Assembly (NCBI GenBank): GCA_029449245.1
Contig: JANATF010000013.1
Coordinates: 434,001 to 498,000 of the forward strand
Length of the DNA stretch: 64,000 bases
Direction: 5' to 3'
DNA from: Mortierella alpina
Taxonomy: Eukaryota; Mortierellomycota; Mortierellomycetes; Mortierellales; Mortierellaceae
This document shows positions 20,658 to 31,511 of this stretch, piece by piece. Numbering within the stretch: the stretch's first letter is position 1; every line of letters starts with the position of its first letter. The notes beneath the pieces were generated by a model. It made no database searches and was not told the DNA's origin. It saw only the letters and a list, made by a program, of their open reading frames with translations. A program made the position numbers and the translations under genes.

Positions 20658-22541
20658 ATGGCACTCGAAGCATCGGAATCAATGCAGTCCAACAATTCCG
20701 CCTTGGACCCCGTTCCTGATCACCATCACCAACAGCAGCAGGACGCCATCCTCGCATTGAAGACGGCCGCCTCAGTCACTCTGCTGGATGCGCGCAAAGC
20801 CATATTCCCAGCAAGCACGGACATTCGCCCTGAGAGCCCTCTACTCCCGTCCTGTCCCGTCGACAGCCCTGCACAGGGTGCTTTGACTCCACACCTTATA
20901 CATTCACCTCTACAGGAACGCTGTGACGACTTGGAGTCTGAACTATCGGCCCTTCGGAGCCGACTGCTAAAGTCTGAACAATCCTCGTCCATAAAAGAGA
21001 AGAGACTCTCCGAGTTCCAGCAAAGTTCATCGAGCACCCAACTATCACTCCAGGCTTTGAGAGAGCAGCACGAACTGACTGTGTCACAGCTCGTCAAGGC
21101 CCAATCCGAGGCCACCACGTACCGGCAGCGAGTAGAGGAGCAGGGAAATGAAGTCGAGCAGTTAAAGAGGCAAGTTCAGGAGCAAGGCCGAGAACTCAGG
21201 GAGGTCCTGCTGGATCGAGACTCTCTCTCAATGGAAATGACCGAGTGCCACATGGATAACGCGAAGTTCCTAAAGCGATTGCGGGCTTCGAACGACAAGG
21301 TTGAGCGGCTACAGCATGAGAATCGGCATCTTATCGAACAGCTGCGCGAGTCTAGGGCAGGAACAGCGGAGGCTCTGCGCACGAAATTGAAAATTGCAGA
21401 GGCATTAGAGAAAGAGAGGGTACGCGCTGGTGAGGCGGCGCTGGATCTTGAACGGGTGGTGGCGAGATACAAGGAGGAGGTTGAACGCCTTCAAAATCTT
21501 GTGCTGGCCATTGGTCATAAACATGTTCAAGTCCAGGCGAAGCTGAACTTTTTGCAGCAGCAGGCTGAGGAACAACTACAGCTACAGGCACAGCATAAAC
21601 CACGGCTAGCGATTGAACAGCCCGGACAGCAGGATCAATCCTCGACTTTACCACCCCTCAATAATGCCAAACCAGATAACTCGAGAGCAACGGTATCGTC
21701 AGCGGCAAATCCTGTCATCAATGACGACTCTTTGAAAGCCATCCTCTCCTCAGTTGCAACCAGTGCTACCACCCGTCGATCAAAACCCACACGCAGGTTT
21801 ACAGTTAATGCGTCCTTTCACCGGGAAGAGCCATTGTCGCTTGAGCAAAGGAAGAATGGTTTTCTAATGGACCAGATCACTGTGCTGCAGCGTGGATATG
21901 ACTCTCTGCGACAGGAAAAAATCACGCTGGAACTACAGCTGGAGTTGATGCAGAGGCAGTACCAATTTCATCAGCAGCAACGGCAAAATCGCCTGGATTT
22001 TGGACGCAGGGGTGCGCTTGGGCAAGATGAGTGTTACTCTCAAACTCATCTACCACCACCTTCAATGGCACTGATCACTGGTCTTCAAGAGTCTGGTCAT
22101 GATCCCGGGAATACTACAAGTTTACATACCATAGGCAACAGGTCGTCTCCTATGGACAAGTTAGCAGGCGAAGTATTCAACACTCCTGGCAACAAGAGTG
22201 ACCAGGGCTATGGAACGGAACTAGATTGTCAACAGAGTCAGGTCAATGAGATTGAGCACGGACCAGGATTTTGTCAGCGGTCTGTCACGTCAATTGGACC
22301 AAAAGCAGAATGGAAGGCCCATGCTACGGACACTCGACTTGAACAAGATCTTGAGGAGCAATCGTTACTGAGGGGATTGGAGCATCGAGTAGGGAAATCG
22401 GATGCGAACGTCTCGTCCACCTCCAACTCGCTGTCGTCTTTCCTCCCCAACAAGAACCAGAACTCGCGCCATCCTCCGGAGCAGAGAGAATGGGATGTAG
22501 AGCAGTGTAGTTGCTGCATGGGAGGGCTGATTGAAGTCTAG
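20658..22541 (+). CDS. Unrecognised coiled-coil protein, intronless
   Basis: One uninterrupted frame of 627 residues with an ATG start. Residues about 88-310 are strongly heptad-like and charged (CDDLESELSALRSRLLKSEQ, LREVLLDRDSLSMEMTECH, LRASNDKVERLQHENRHL, LEKERVRAGEAALDLERVV). A basic linker (TTRRSKPTRRFTVNASFHR, near 375-393) leads to a second coiled segment (about 400-450, LMDQITVLQRGYDSLRQEK, ending in a Gln/Arg run). The remainder is polar and ends QCSCCMGGLIEV. The two-coil layout resembles cytoskeletal or spindle-pole scaffolds, but no family is recognised. It is one of few multi-hundred-codon genes here without an intron. Confidence 0.8.
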   Translation: MALEASESMQSNNSALDPVPDHHHQQQQDAILALKTAASVTLLDARKAIFPASTDIRPESPLLPSCPVDSPAQGALTPHLIHSPLQERCDDLESELSALRSRLLKSEQSSSIKEKRLSEFQQSSSSTQLSLQALREQHELTVSQLVKAQSEATTYRQRVEEQGNEVEQLKRQVQEQGRELREVLLDRDSLSMEMTECHMDNAKFLKRLRASNDKVERLQHENRHLIEQLRESRAGTAEALRTKLKIAEALEKERVRAGEAALDLERVVARYKEEVERLQNLVLAIGHKHVQVQAKLNFLQQQAEEQLQLQAQHKPRLAIEQPGQQDQSSTLPPLNNAKPDNSRATVSSAANPVINDDSLKAILSSVATSATTRRSKPTRRFTVNASFHREEPLSLEQRKNGFLMDQITVLQRGYDSLRQEKITLELQLELMQRQYQFHQQQRQNRLDFGRRGALGQDECYSQTHLPPPSMALITGLQESGHDPGNTTSLHTIGNRSSPMDKLAGEVFNTPGNKSDQGYGTELDCQQSQVNEIEHGPGFCQRSVTSIGPKAEWKAHATDTRLEQDLEEQSLLRGLEHRVGKSDANVSSTSNSLSSFLPNKNQNSRHPPEQREWDVEQCSCCMGGLIEV

Positions 22542-22962
22542 TTTTTTTTCGTTGCATTCCCTAGCCTTTATCGTAGCACAACACAATGAAAATGGCAAGC
22601 TGGAATGCTGCGTGAACTTGAGACGGGACCTGCATTCGGATATCAATATTTAGACCATTGGCACCAAAACGCATCACCCATGCAGATTGCTGGCGCCAAG
22701 TTGGACTGGCTCTTTCTCAAGCGTGGGCTTGTCGTTCGTCATGCCAAAAATAAGCCTCGGGGGTCATTAACTCATTGTCCTTCCGGCTGGGTGACATTCA
22801 ATCGAGTGTACGCTAATGTTTGCTTTGTTTGTTATTGTGGACCGGGTGCACTTGTACATATACATCAAGAGTTGATTTGTGCATGAAAGGTTGCGGGTTA
22901 TGGGTACTCCATGGAATGCAATTCAGCGGCATCGTCAATTGTATGCGACCTTTGCAAGAACG

Positions 22963-23030
22963 GAGGGGAGGGGAGGGGGGGAGGCATTTGCATTGGAGTG
23001 GACTGGGGAGGGAGGGTGGGAGGGGGGTGG
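22963..23030 (+). repeat. G-rich tracts with quadruplex potential
   Basis: Two clusters of G runs: GGAGGGGAGGGGAGGGGGG from 22963, and GGGGAGGGAGGGTGGGAG from 23005. Each has at least four G-runs of three or more separated by one or two bases. Confidence 0.7.
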
Positions 23031-26000
23031 TTTGTACAGTTTAGCAACATGCATGCTTGCAGCGGACATTGGGAACCGTTGAACGTCCCTTTGTTGGTTT
23101 ATTTTTGAAAGCTCGTTCCCAATCTTGGAAGTATGAGCCTTACCAAGCTTTTTACCTTTCGTGTCAAAACAGTGGTGAGAAGACAATATTATACTGCAGT
23201 AGCTTGCATGCCTTCGCACCATGGACCTTTTTGCATGAACGAAAAACAAAAATACTGGCCATGAATGCATGCATGCAGGTGCTATTTTTTTCCTTCAACA
23301 TGTGCATGTATGCACAGATGCGTCTGGGATGATGGTCTTTGCCCATATCCTAATGCCCTTTTTTTTTTACTCTTTGGATGAACTTTCTCCCACCCTGTCT
23401 ACCTCACTGTTGCTCAAGTTACTGTTAATCTCCGTCTTTTTTCTGTCTCCAGCAGTAGAGGACTTATGTTGAAGACAGAGTGACTTGAAGATCGGAGGGG
23501 CACAAACGCAAAAGAAGACACATGGAACTCATTGCGTAATACACTTGAATGGGTAAACGTGGCTCTCCGTCCTCTTTATGCAGCGCGACCTTAATGGACA
23601 GGTTTTATGCACATAGCGTGCTCAGGGGAGGTGGGCGAGCAGGATCGGGATCAGGCCGATATGTAGGAGCCAGTTGCAGCTTCAGCCCATGGGATGGATA
23701 CGAACAAGATTCAATTGCAGCACGGCCATGTCGGAGCGCGCAGAACGGCCAGGGAGCGGACTCACAAAACACAGACAGTCTATGCACAACACAGCAACCC
23801 AGTGAATGGATACCTCTCAGGCCAGTGCGATGAGGTATATAAAAGCAGTTTTTGGCGAGCATGGCATTTGCGGGATCCCAAAAAAAAACTGCAATCCATT
23901 TGCATGTAGCCCTTTCTGGGTACACAAACATGATAGACTACTGTATCAAACCGCAACATACACGAACCACAGACGCACCGTGCAGATCCAGGTCCCCCGC
24001 TCATGAATCTAACACTGCTGTCTCTGTTTCTCCATAGAACATTTGTACCGATGGGTCCCATTTGTATTTCAATGTATTTTGCGCAACTTTTCTTTTTTAT
24101 TTTTTTATTTTTTTTTTTTTTTATGCCACGCGGAATATCAAGCGAAGGAAAAGAAGGAAAAAGTAAACATGAGCACTCCATCCTTTTACTGTGCTGGCTA
24201 CCATGAAATGACAAAGGGCTACACAAACCACGCTCTAAAACGAAGAAGGCAAGAAGGAAAATAAAAAACCTTTGTTGCTCGAGCGCGAGACAAGGCGCTC
24301 CAAGACAAGGTTTATTCAGCCAAGATTCGCTAAGCAGCGTTTCATTTCCTTAAAGTCCTAAAGTAAACTTTTAAGACTCGAATATGAGGCATCTTGTCGC
24401 AAAAAGAATGAGGATAGGATAGGGCAACATAGGATTCACATTGTTCAGGTGGCATACGCTTGAGCACGAAGACGGTGGGATGGAGAGCGCGAGAGCTCAC
24501 GCCTAGGGTACAGTAGATGATGCACTTCGTGTCACCGTTTTCGGTCTTCTCTGTCTTGCGTCTGAGCCCTGTTGCCATGGACACTGGCCTGTCCATGCGC
24601 CGTAATATATTGACTGCAGGTCAGATGCTTGTGCTTGCATGTTCTTGTTCTTGTGCATGTTGTTTCTCTTTCTCTCTCTCTCCCTTTGTTTTATTTTGAT
24701 CGATGAGTTCGAGGGTCGCGCACAAAGCAAGGACAGGGCGTGGCTCTCTCCATGAAAGCGCACTGATGAAAAGAAATTGAGGCGGGGGGGTGGGGAGGGA
24801 TGGTCCATGGGCCTGTACTGCGCGATCGGCTCACGTCTAGTGTGGATTTCGGCCTTTCCCTTCCCTCGATCAGCTTCTGCGCTATCCTGCCAAGATCGTT
24901 CGCTACCTTAAGATCGTATACGTGCAATTAGCAAGATAGAACACACTGTCATCTTCCCCACGAGAGCACCGCTGGAGAACGTGGGACAGCAGCCCTTTTT
25001 GCCTTGTAAAGTGACATTACACAGAATATAGCAAGCCGGTGCTCAGGGCATAATGCAAAGACCAGATTCTAGTATTGGGAGCGATCTAAGAAGAACTGAG
25101 GATATTAAAAATAATAACGGTAGCCTGCAAACTTGCTCCCCGCGTTATCGCTGTCTGCCACTAGAAAAAGAAGAATGAAAGATGTAGTCTCAAGGGCGTT
25201 TCTTGTTCCAGGCGTGACACTCCTGGGCGTTGCAAAAATACATCTTGGGCCGACTTCGCAGCCGATACAATACGAGGGGTAGATTAAAATGCCTTGATAT
25301 GCACTTCGATCTCTGCTGATGCAATGTGAAGTGGACGGAGAGCAAAGAGTGTGGCCCCTGCCCACCCGCTTTCCTTCTGTCCATTGGCCTCCAAATGGTT
25401 TATCGTGTGCTGCTTTGACGCCTGTTGACTGGAGTAAGCGAGAACGAGCCCCAATTAGGGTAGGTGGCCAATGAAACCGAGCAAAGGCCACGAGGTAGCA
25501 GAGATTCACACACGCCAGTTTCGGTGCCATCTATTGTATATTGTACCTGTATACCTTCTTTTTTTCTATTACCCGTCTTTGTTTCCACTTGCGGACCATC
25601 CTTGTTTCCATTATGCAGTGAACCTCGCTCCGCTGTCTCTGTTCTCTGTTTGTATATACATCTCAAAGGATACATGTTCATCATGCCCTCTTCTTTTTGT
25701 CTTTGTCTTTTCCTACAAAGTTTTGAGGGAAAGAAGGCTACTTTGGTGCCATTAATCCTTTATCTCGCTATCGCAGGCTTTTGTTTATGGTCGAGATCGT
25801 GAGAAAGAGGCGCCCTGTGCATGTCAATAACATGTCTGATGAAGGCCACCAAAGCTCTGCGTCGAAAGTAGCTCCTCCGACAACTTCAAGAGCAGATAAA
25901 AAGAGCTTTGACACAGAACAACTTTTGCTGAGGCCATCTACATCTTTATATCTTGTCAACCTCTGTTCAATAGCGATTCAATAATGAATCCAGTACCCTT

Positions 26001-26532
26001 TTCTCACTTGAACGTGTGCAGGGTGTCGTCATGGCCATCCCGCCACGACCCCATAGCTTATCCCGGATCAGTCAAAAAAAGGGGGTGTTTAAGCAACAGA
26101 GTGGTGAGCACTGGACAATCAGCGATTGAATAATCGCACACACCACCCATCCACCACCAGTGCGTTGTGACCCCGCCATCCAATACGAACCAACGAACCA
26201 ACGAAGCGCTGAACGCTTGGGCTCATAAAGTGTGCGTCGTTCGGTGTACGTAGAACACCTCCAATTCCCCGTAGCCGAGAAGCCTTGTTGATGACGGTGC
26301 CCTTGTTTTTTTTGTTTTTTTTTTGCTTCAGGAACACAAATGGGAGTGGCCGATGCGCCTCCCCTGTCTGAGACAATAGAAAGCATAAGAAATAAATAGC
26401 ACGGCAAAAAAAAGACGATCTTCGCCAGGACCGTCGTGTGGAGCGAACGCACTATCAGCCATGGTGGTTGCCTTTGGGGCGAGAGAAAGAGAGAGATGCG
26501 ACCAGGAGGAGGTGCAGCACGGCAGGGCGATT

Positions 26533-26566
26533 GAGAGAGAGAGAGAGAGCGAGCGAGCGAGCGAGA
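26533..26566 (+). repeat. (GA)n followed by (GAGC)n microsatellite
   Basis: About eight GA dinucleotides pass directly into four GAGC-type units. Simple sequence in the region upstream of the zinc-finger gene. Confidence 0.85.
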
Positions 26567-27407
26567 GCAAGAGAAACAGAGGAGCAGGCTCTTTGGCCAC
26601 GCAGGCCTTCACATTCCCCCCTAGTCCATGCACCTCGAAGTATTGAATAGACACAAGGACTTTTCAATCGCATTGAATTGAAACGCATTGTATCCAGCCA
26701 CTGTTTTTCTTTTCCTTCCTCTATTTTTTTTTCTTTGGCCCTTTGCCCTTTGCCTGTCTGTTCCTTGCACCACCTCCACGCAGTTTTCCATTCCCCCAGC
26801 TGACAGTTCTGGATGACCACTTTATGACCCTGTAGTGCCTGTGTTGTTTCTTTCTTCCCTTCCCTTGTCTCTCATCCCTCGATCCCCGTCGCAACCCCCA
26901 AATCGAGTCCATCGCCATTGGATCTTGCTAGAAAACCATAGACTCAGGCCTGCCTTGATTGCCCACCCCTGCCACCCCTGCCACCCCTCCGCCTGTTGTG
27001 TTTGTGCTCTCGTCACCACCACGTTTTTTAACCTTTTGGCCCCCCTCTTCCCAGCCTCGCCCCCCTCCCCGTTCGCTCACTGACAACGACGCACAGAAAA
27101 GGCCCTTTTTTTTGAGTGTGTGCCGGTCCTCGTCTCGTCTCTCGCCTTCGTTTTCTCTCCATCCCAGCCCGCCCTTTTTATATTTCGTCTGATTCAATCT
27201 CCATCAGGCTCTCGTCTGCTCGGGATACAACTCGGTTTCGTAATTGCGCAAGCTTGCATATATCTTTTTTAGAGTCCCATCAGCAACCGATTGTCCCGTG
27301 CACCTTTTTCACACTCCCTCTCCTTTCTTAGTTCTCTCTCACAACCCGTGCTCGCCGTTGAACCCACCGCTTCCCCATCTTTCTTTCTCTTACTGCCTCG
27401 CTTTTTC

Positions 27408-30298
27408 ATGGACATTCGCAGTATGCTCAACTCGGGCGCCGAGGCTCAGTTAAAGCTGAAGGAGCAGCAGCTCGAGCGTGAACGCAGTAACCACTCTCCC
27501 CAGAGCCGTGGCGATGATGTTGATCTCGACCTCGATATCGATCTCGACGACAACCCCGATGATGAGAACGATGAGGATAACGACATGGACGACGTGACCA
27601 AAGAGAGCGGCAGCTCCTCGGAGGCTGAAGGAACCGTCTCCACTGAGCGGCCATACGAGTGTTCCTGGGAGGACTGTAACAAGTCCTTTTCAAGACGATC
27701 CGACCTGGCGAGACATCGACGTATCCATACTGGCGAGAGGTAAATGGCTTGAGTAACAATCTGAATACCATCAACGCATTGTTTGGAGTATGGGGTGATC
27801 ATCCCGTCAATCGCTCTCCTCTGTCTCTGTGCCCTCCCCTGGTGGTGAAATCGAGCAATAACAAAAAAAAATAAGGGCGCTATGCGGGTGTATGTGATCA
27901 TGTCCAAGTCTATCAGCACCCATCGTTCTCTGTGTTGTCAGCTCGCATATTTTTCCTTTCTCTCCTGTGCTTTGTTCCTGTGCTTTCTTGTGCTAGCCCT
28001 ACTTGTTCTCTTTTTTTTGTCAGGTCATACCTGACCTGTCGCCTCCATTTTTTACCATCCCCTCTCTTCCCTCGAGCAAAATCTGTCCTTTTCAATCCAG
28101 TGAAAGGATCATTTTGGTCATCGTGCTAACAGTTGTTGAACTCCCATCTCCCTGCCCGATCTTGATAGACCTTACCAGTGCGATTGGCCCACGTGTGGAA
28201 AGCAGTTTATCCAGCGGTCTGCCTTGACCGTCCATTACCGTACCCACACGGGCGAGAGGCCTCATGTGTGCGAGTACGAGGCTTGTCAAAAGTCCTTCAG
28301 TGATGTAAGTTTGCCAAGGGCTGTTTTCGTCTCATCGGGTATCGTTGGACTCGCTGCCAGGAACTGGGAAACAGCTCTCTTCCGTTTTTTTTTTCAAAGT
28401 GTCTTTCCTGCACGCCCTCCCCCGCACGCAACGCTCGCACGCGCACACGCAGATACATACACTCGCATACACCCTCCCCTGCTCTACGGCTCAAAGAGCT
28501 GACCAAGGAGAGGAAAAAATCGGGCGAATGGACACAAACCCCTGAGTTTTTCTTGCCAAGTGCTTGTGCGCAAAATCAACATGACGAGTATCATATGGCT
28601 CGACTCGGATGGAGGGTTGTGCGCGCGCACTAGCAGGAAATGAAACGGGGGAGCGTGCGCCGAGTCATTTGAGTCGCGGGCGGGCCTGCGAAGAGCCGAG
28701 CGCTGTTCGAAAACCAAAAAAAAAAAAAAACCCCCCCCAGCAGCACAACAATGAATTGATAAGCGTCAGTCGCAGTGGCTAATTGAAGAATATTCTCTTG
28801 CATGGACACAGTCGTCCTCGCTAGCCCGCCATCGCAGGACCCACACAGGAAAGCGCCCATATGTCTGCGAGCACCCAGGCTGCGGCAAGACATTCACTCG
28901 ACGCACGACCCTAACTCGTCACCAAAAGGGCCACGAACCTGACATCAGGAGCTTCATCAGGTACGTAGCAAAGTGCTCTTGATACTTTCCAGCAGGACTG
29001 ACAATGCTGTCATGCGGAACTAATGGACCTGCATGGCTGACATTATTTCCGCTCCTCCATTTATTAGTGAGAACAGGGAGCAACTCGCCGCTGCAGGAGT
29101 GCTAGACTCGCTCAGCTACTCTGCCAAAGTTGCCATCCCGCCCAACCGGCCCAACTTGCAACGATCGCAGTCGCACTCACTGTCCAACTCCTCGCCACCT
29201 TCTCCCAGCCCTAATGGTCACAGCCATTCGAATGGATATCTGCCCCCTTTGAACCAGGATCGCTATGGGACTTCTCCTCACGGATCTCGTTCTGTTGGAC
29301 CTGCGTCTTCAAAGCACTTTGGGAGCAGCTCACCTAGCTCCTTCCGTCGCCCGTCACCACCACGGTACGGACACTCGGCGTCTTATCAAGGAGAGGGCGC
29401 CCATGTTCCCCGGCACATGCACCACCACAGCTACAGCAGCGACTTTGGCCATGGCAATGGTCAACATCATCCTCATTCACACGGAGGATCGAGCCATCAG
29501 CACCACCACTCGGACCACGGAAGCCACGAAATGTCGTCCTCGTTGCCCTCTCACTTCCACATGCATCAGTCACAGCAGAGACCCGTGCGGTGGGAGCCTC
29601 AGAGGTCGAATGGCCACAGCAATGGTCGTGCAGACAGTCTCAGCCCGAAAGCAGAGTCTATGGATGTATCCATGTCGTCCTCGCTGCCTTCATCCTACGC
29701 ATCTCATGGCTCCAGCTCCAGTCATCCACAGCCAGCACTCTCATTTGCATACCATGGTAGTAACGGGAGCGCCGGAAACGGAAGTGCCCCTGCTGCTCCT
29801 CCTCATGGATCGTACCCATCCCGCTCGGAGCATCATCATCGTCATCGCCAACAGCACTCACAGGACTACAGCCGCTCACCCTCGAATAGCAGCCACGGGT
29901 ATGAGCATAGTCGAGGATATAGCGAAGGACATGGCCACTCTTCCCACCAAGCCCACCACCATCACCAGCACTCCCACTCGAGCTCGTACTCTCACTCGGG
30001 CTCATCAAGAGGAAGCCCTGGTCCATATTCACAGTCTTTCCCGAACCATTCTCCTCTGCATCAATCGCAACAGCCGCAGTCGTCGACGCAGCAGCACTCG
30101 CCGCAGTCAGGGCATCATCATTATTCGTCTTCACCGTCGTCATCCTCGCCTTATTTCCAGTCGCGGTCGTCGCCACAGGCTTCACACTCTTTTCACCACC
30201 AGCCTTCGTCGTCGCAGCATGGTGGCGGTCACCATGCGTCCTCCTCGATGGACGAGAGGAGGTTTCATTCTGCCCCCATCCCCGTCCGCCATCGCTAA
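27408..30298 (+). CDS. Four-finger C2H2 zinc-finger transcription factor
   Basis: Exons 27408-27739, 28169-28304, 28812-28960 and 29068-30298 give 615 residues. An acidic stretch ([20 protein letters not shown], about 48-67) precedes four tandem fingers at about 83-197: [57 protein letters not shown] and [19 protein letters not shown], joined by TGER/TGKR-P linkers. Introns fall in the first linker and between the Cys and His pairs of finger 3. Three of four fingers have the long C-x4-C spacing seen in GLI/Zic/ZAP1-type factors. The C-terminal ~400 residues are extremely Ser/His/Gln-rich. It is probably a sequence-specific regulator; the target site is unknown. The first ATG of the frame is at 27408. 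The intron before exon 3 contains an A15-C8 homopolymer junction, and an AATAAA lies about 150 bp after the stop. Confidence 0.9.
28716..28738 (+). repeat. A15-C8 homopolymer junction in an intron
   Basis: Fifteen A followed by eight C within the second intron of the C2H2 gene. Homopolymer length here is a likely assembly uncertainty. Confidence 0.85.
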
Positions 30299-30554
30299 TA
30301 CCTCCAGGATGCTGGTTTTTTTTTTAATCATCCAACCTTTCGCTAGCAAAAAAGCACTCCCTTTTCGGAATGGACAAACGTCAGTTGCCCCTCGAACCTT
30401 TATACGCTTTCACTAATCTTCTCACCCATGTACTGTACAGAATCGTCAAAATAAAAAAAGAGTTATTTTCCCCATTATTCACACTCTGGAATCCAATTGC
30501 ACTGTAGTGTACAATGATATAGTTCTCGAGTAACTATCTAGCGCCTTTTTGAAC

Positions 30555-31284
30555 TCATGGTGGAGGCGTGGAGTTTGCTCCAGAACCACCAGTCCCTGAT
30601 CCGGGAACGCCACCAAGTCGACTGCCGCCTGCACCCCAGGTCTTTGGCTTGTTGGCGGTTTTTTTCGCTGAGCCTTTGCTCTTCTTTTTGACGGATCCAG
30701 GCCCAGATCCTGATGTCGATGCGGATGCCGATCCTGATGCTGACCCTGAAGACGCTGAGGAGGAGGCCCTGCCAGTAGTTTCCTTGAGAGTCTGCACCCG
30801 CTGATTCAATCGCTGGTGCAGATCCTGACGCGACTGCTCCAGATTCCAACCCGGTTGACGATGAGTGATGCCGCGGTCGTTTGCCTCTGCGCCGAGGATA
30901 TGACCCGAATCGCGTTGAAACTGTTGCCGACTTTGATCTCGGGCTCTTTGGGCGCATCCTGTCGGGGAGTGTGTTTCGGGATGCCTATGCGTGTATGGGT
31001 GCGACAGAGAAGTTGAGTTTTTACGATACCTTACAATCAAAGCCCCGAAACGTTTTGAAAGGTAAAAGTATGTGATGATTAAATAGGACAACGCACCTGT
31101 GCTCCATGCAAAAGACCAGTCGACAGAATCGGCATTCGGCCTTGACGGCTGGGAGGAATTTCTTGCAATGCGCACAGCGGTCTTGGGCGGGTGGGGGTTG
31201 GGATTCTTGCTGTTGTTGAGATGTGTCCTGATTGGACTTTGTGGTTGTCCGCGTTGGGCGGACGGTAGTTGTGCGGGAACTCAT
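30555..31284 (-). CDS. AN1-type zinc-finger protein
   Basis: Exons (minus) 31284-31097 and 30984-30555 give 205 residues. After a Thr/Arg/Gln-rich lead-in, residues 37-73 form an AN1-like finger: CAHC, ten residues, CRFCRLVFCMEHRHPETH, then Cys73. The intron splits the codon for Arg63, in the middle of the finger. The usual last pair H-x-C is H-x4-C here. The rest is helical and Gln/Arg-rich (NLEQSRQDLHQRLNQRVQTL), then a Ser/Gly/Ala run and a basic patch (VKKKSKGSAKKTANKPKTWG). AN1 proteins are often tied to proteasome or stress-response factors; no specific partner can be read here. It diverges from the S9 peptidase gene over only 228 bp and is convergent with the C2H2 factor. Confidence 0.8.
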
Positions 31285-31435
31285 TGGAGGGTTTTCGAGG
31301 AGAGTGGGGGGTCGGGGAACAAGAAGGAGGAGGTTTAGATTATGACGGCCCTTGACAGAGTGTTCTTTGAATGTGAAGGAGTGGTCCAATGGAGCGTTTT
31401 TTTAAAGTTTATGATACGCCGACGCGACGCAGTCG

Positions 31436-31441
31436 CACGTG
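31436..31441. promoter_or_regulatory. CACGTG in the AN1 / S9-peptidase divergent promoter
   Basis: A palindromic CACGTG, followed by ATCAAAA, lies 71 bp before the S9-peptidase start and 152 bp before the AN1 start. It is a possible bHLH (Cbf1-type) site serving both genes, inferred from position only. Confidence 0.4.
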
Positions 31442-31511
31442 ATCAAAAGCTGTCCGCGCGAACGAAGCGCGACATGCAGGCGGTTTCTTCTCACGGCAAC
31501 AACCACCTTGA

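Larger units (their letters stand above)
22542..27407. other. 4.9-kb gene-poor interval upstream of the C2H2 factor
   Basis: No frame with recognisable or conserved-looking protein on either strand. Contents: G-rich tracts with quadruplex potential (22963-22983 and 23005-23030); several GCATGC/TGCATG motifs around 23040-23310; poly-T runs near 24095-24122; (GA)n and (GAGC)n at 26533-26566; a 9-bp minisatellite CACCCCTGC near 26964-26988. The last ~700 bp are pyrimidine-rich with many TTTTC/CCCTC blocks and look like a long 5' leader of the zinc-finger gene. I found no tRNA box A/B pair. Confidence 0.5.

Noticed and set aside
29265-30416. A 383-codon alternative frame and a 175-codon antisense frame over the C2H2 tail.
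   Set aside because: They arise from repetitive Ser/His codons and give Arg/Thr/Ala-rich low-complexity products.
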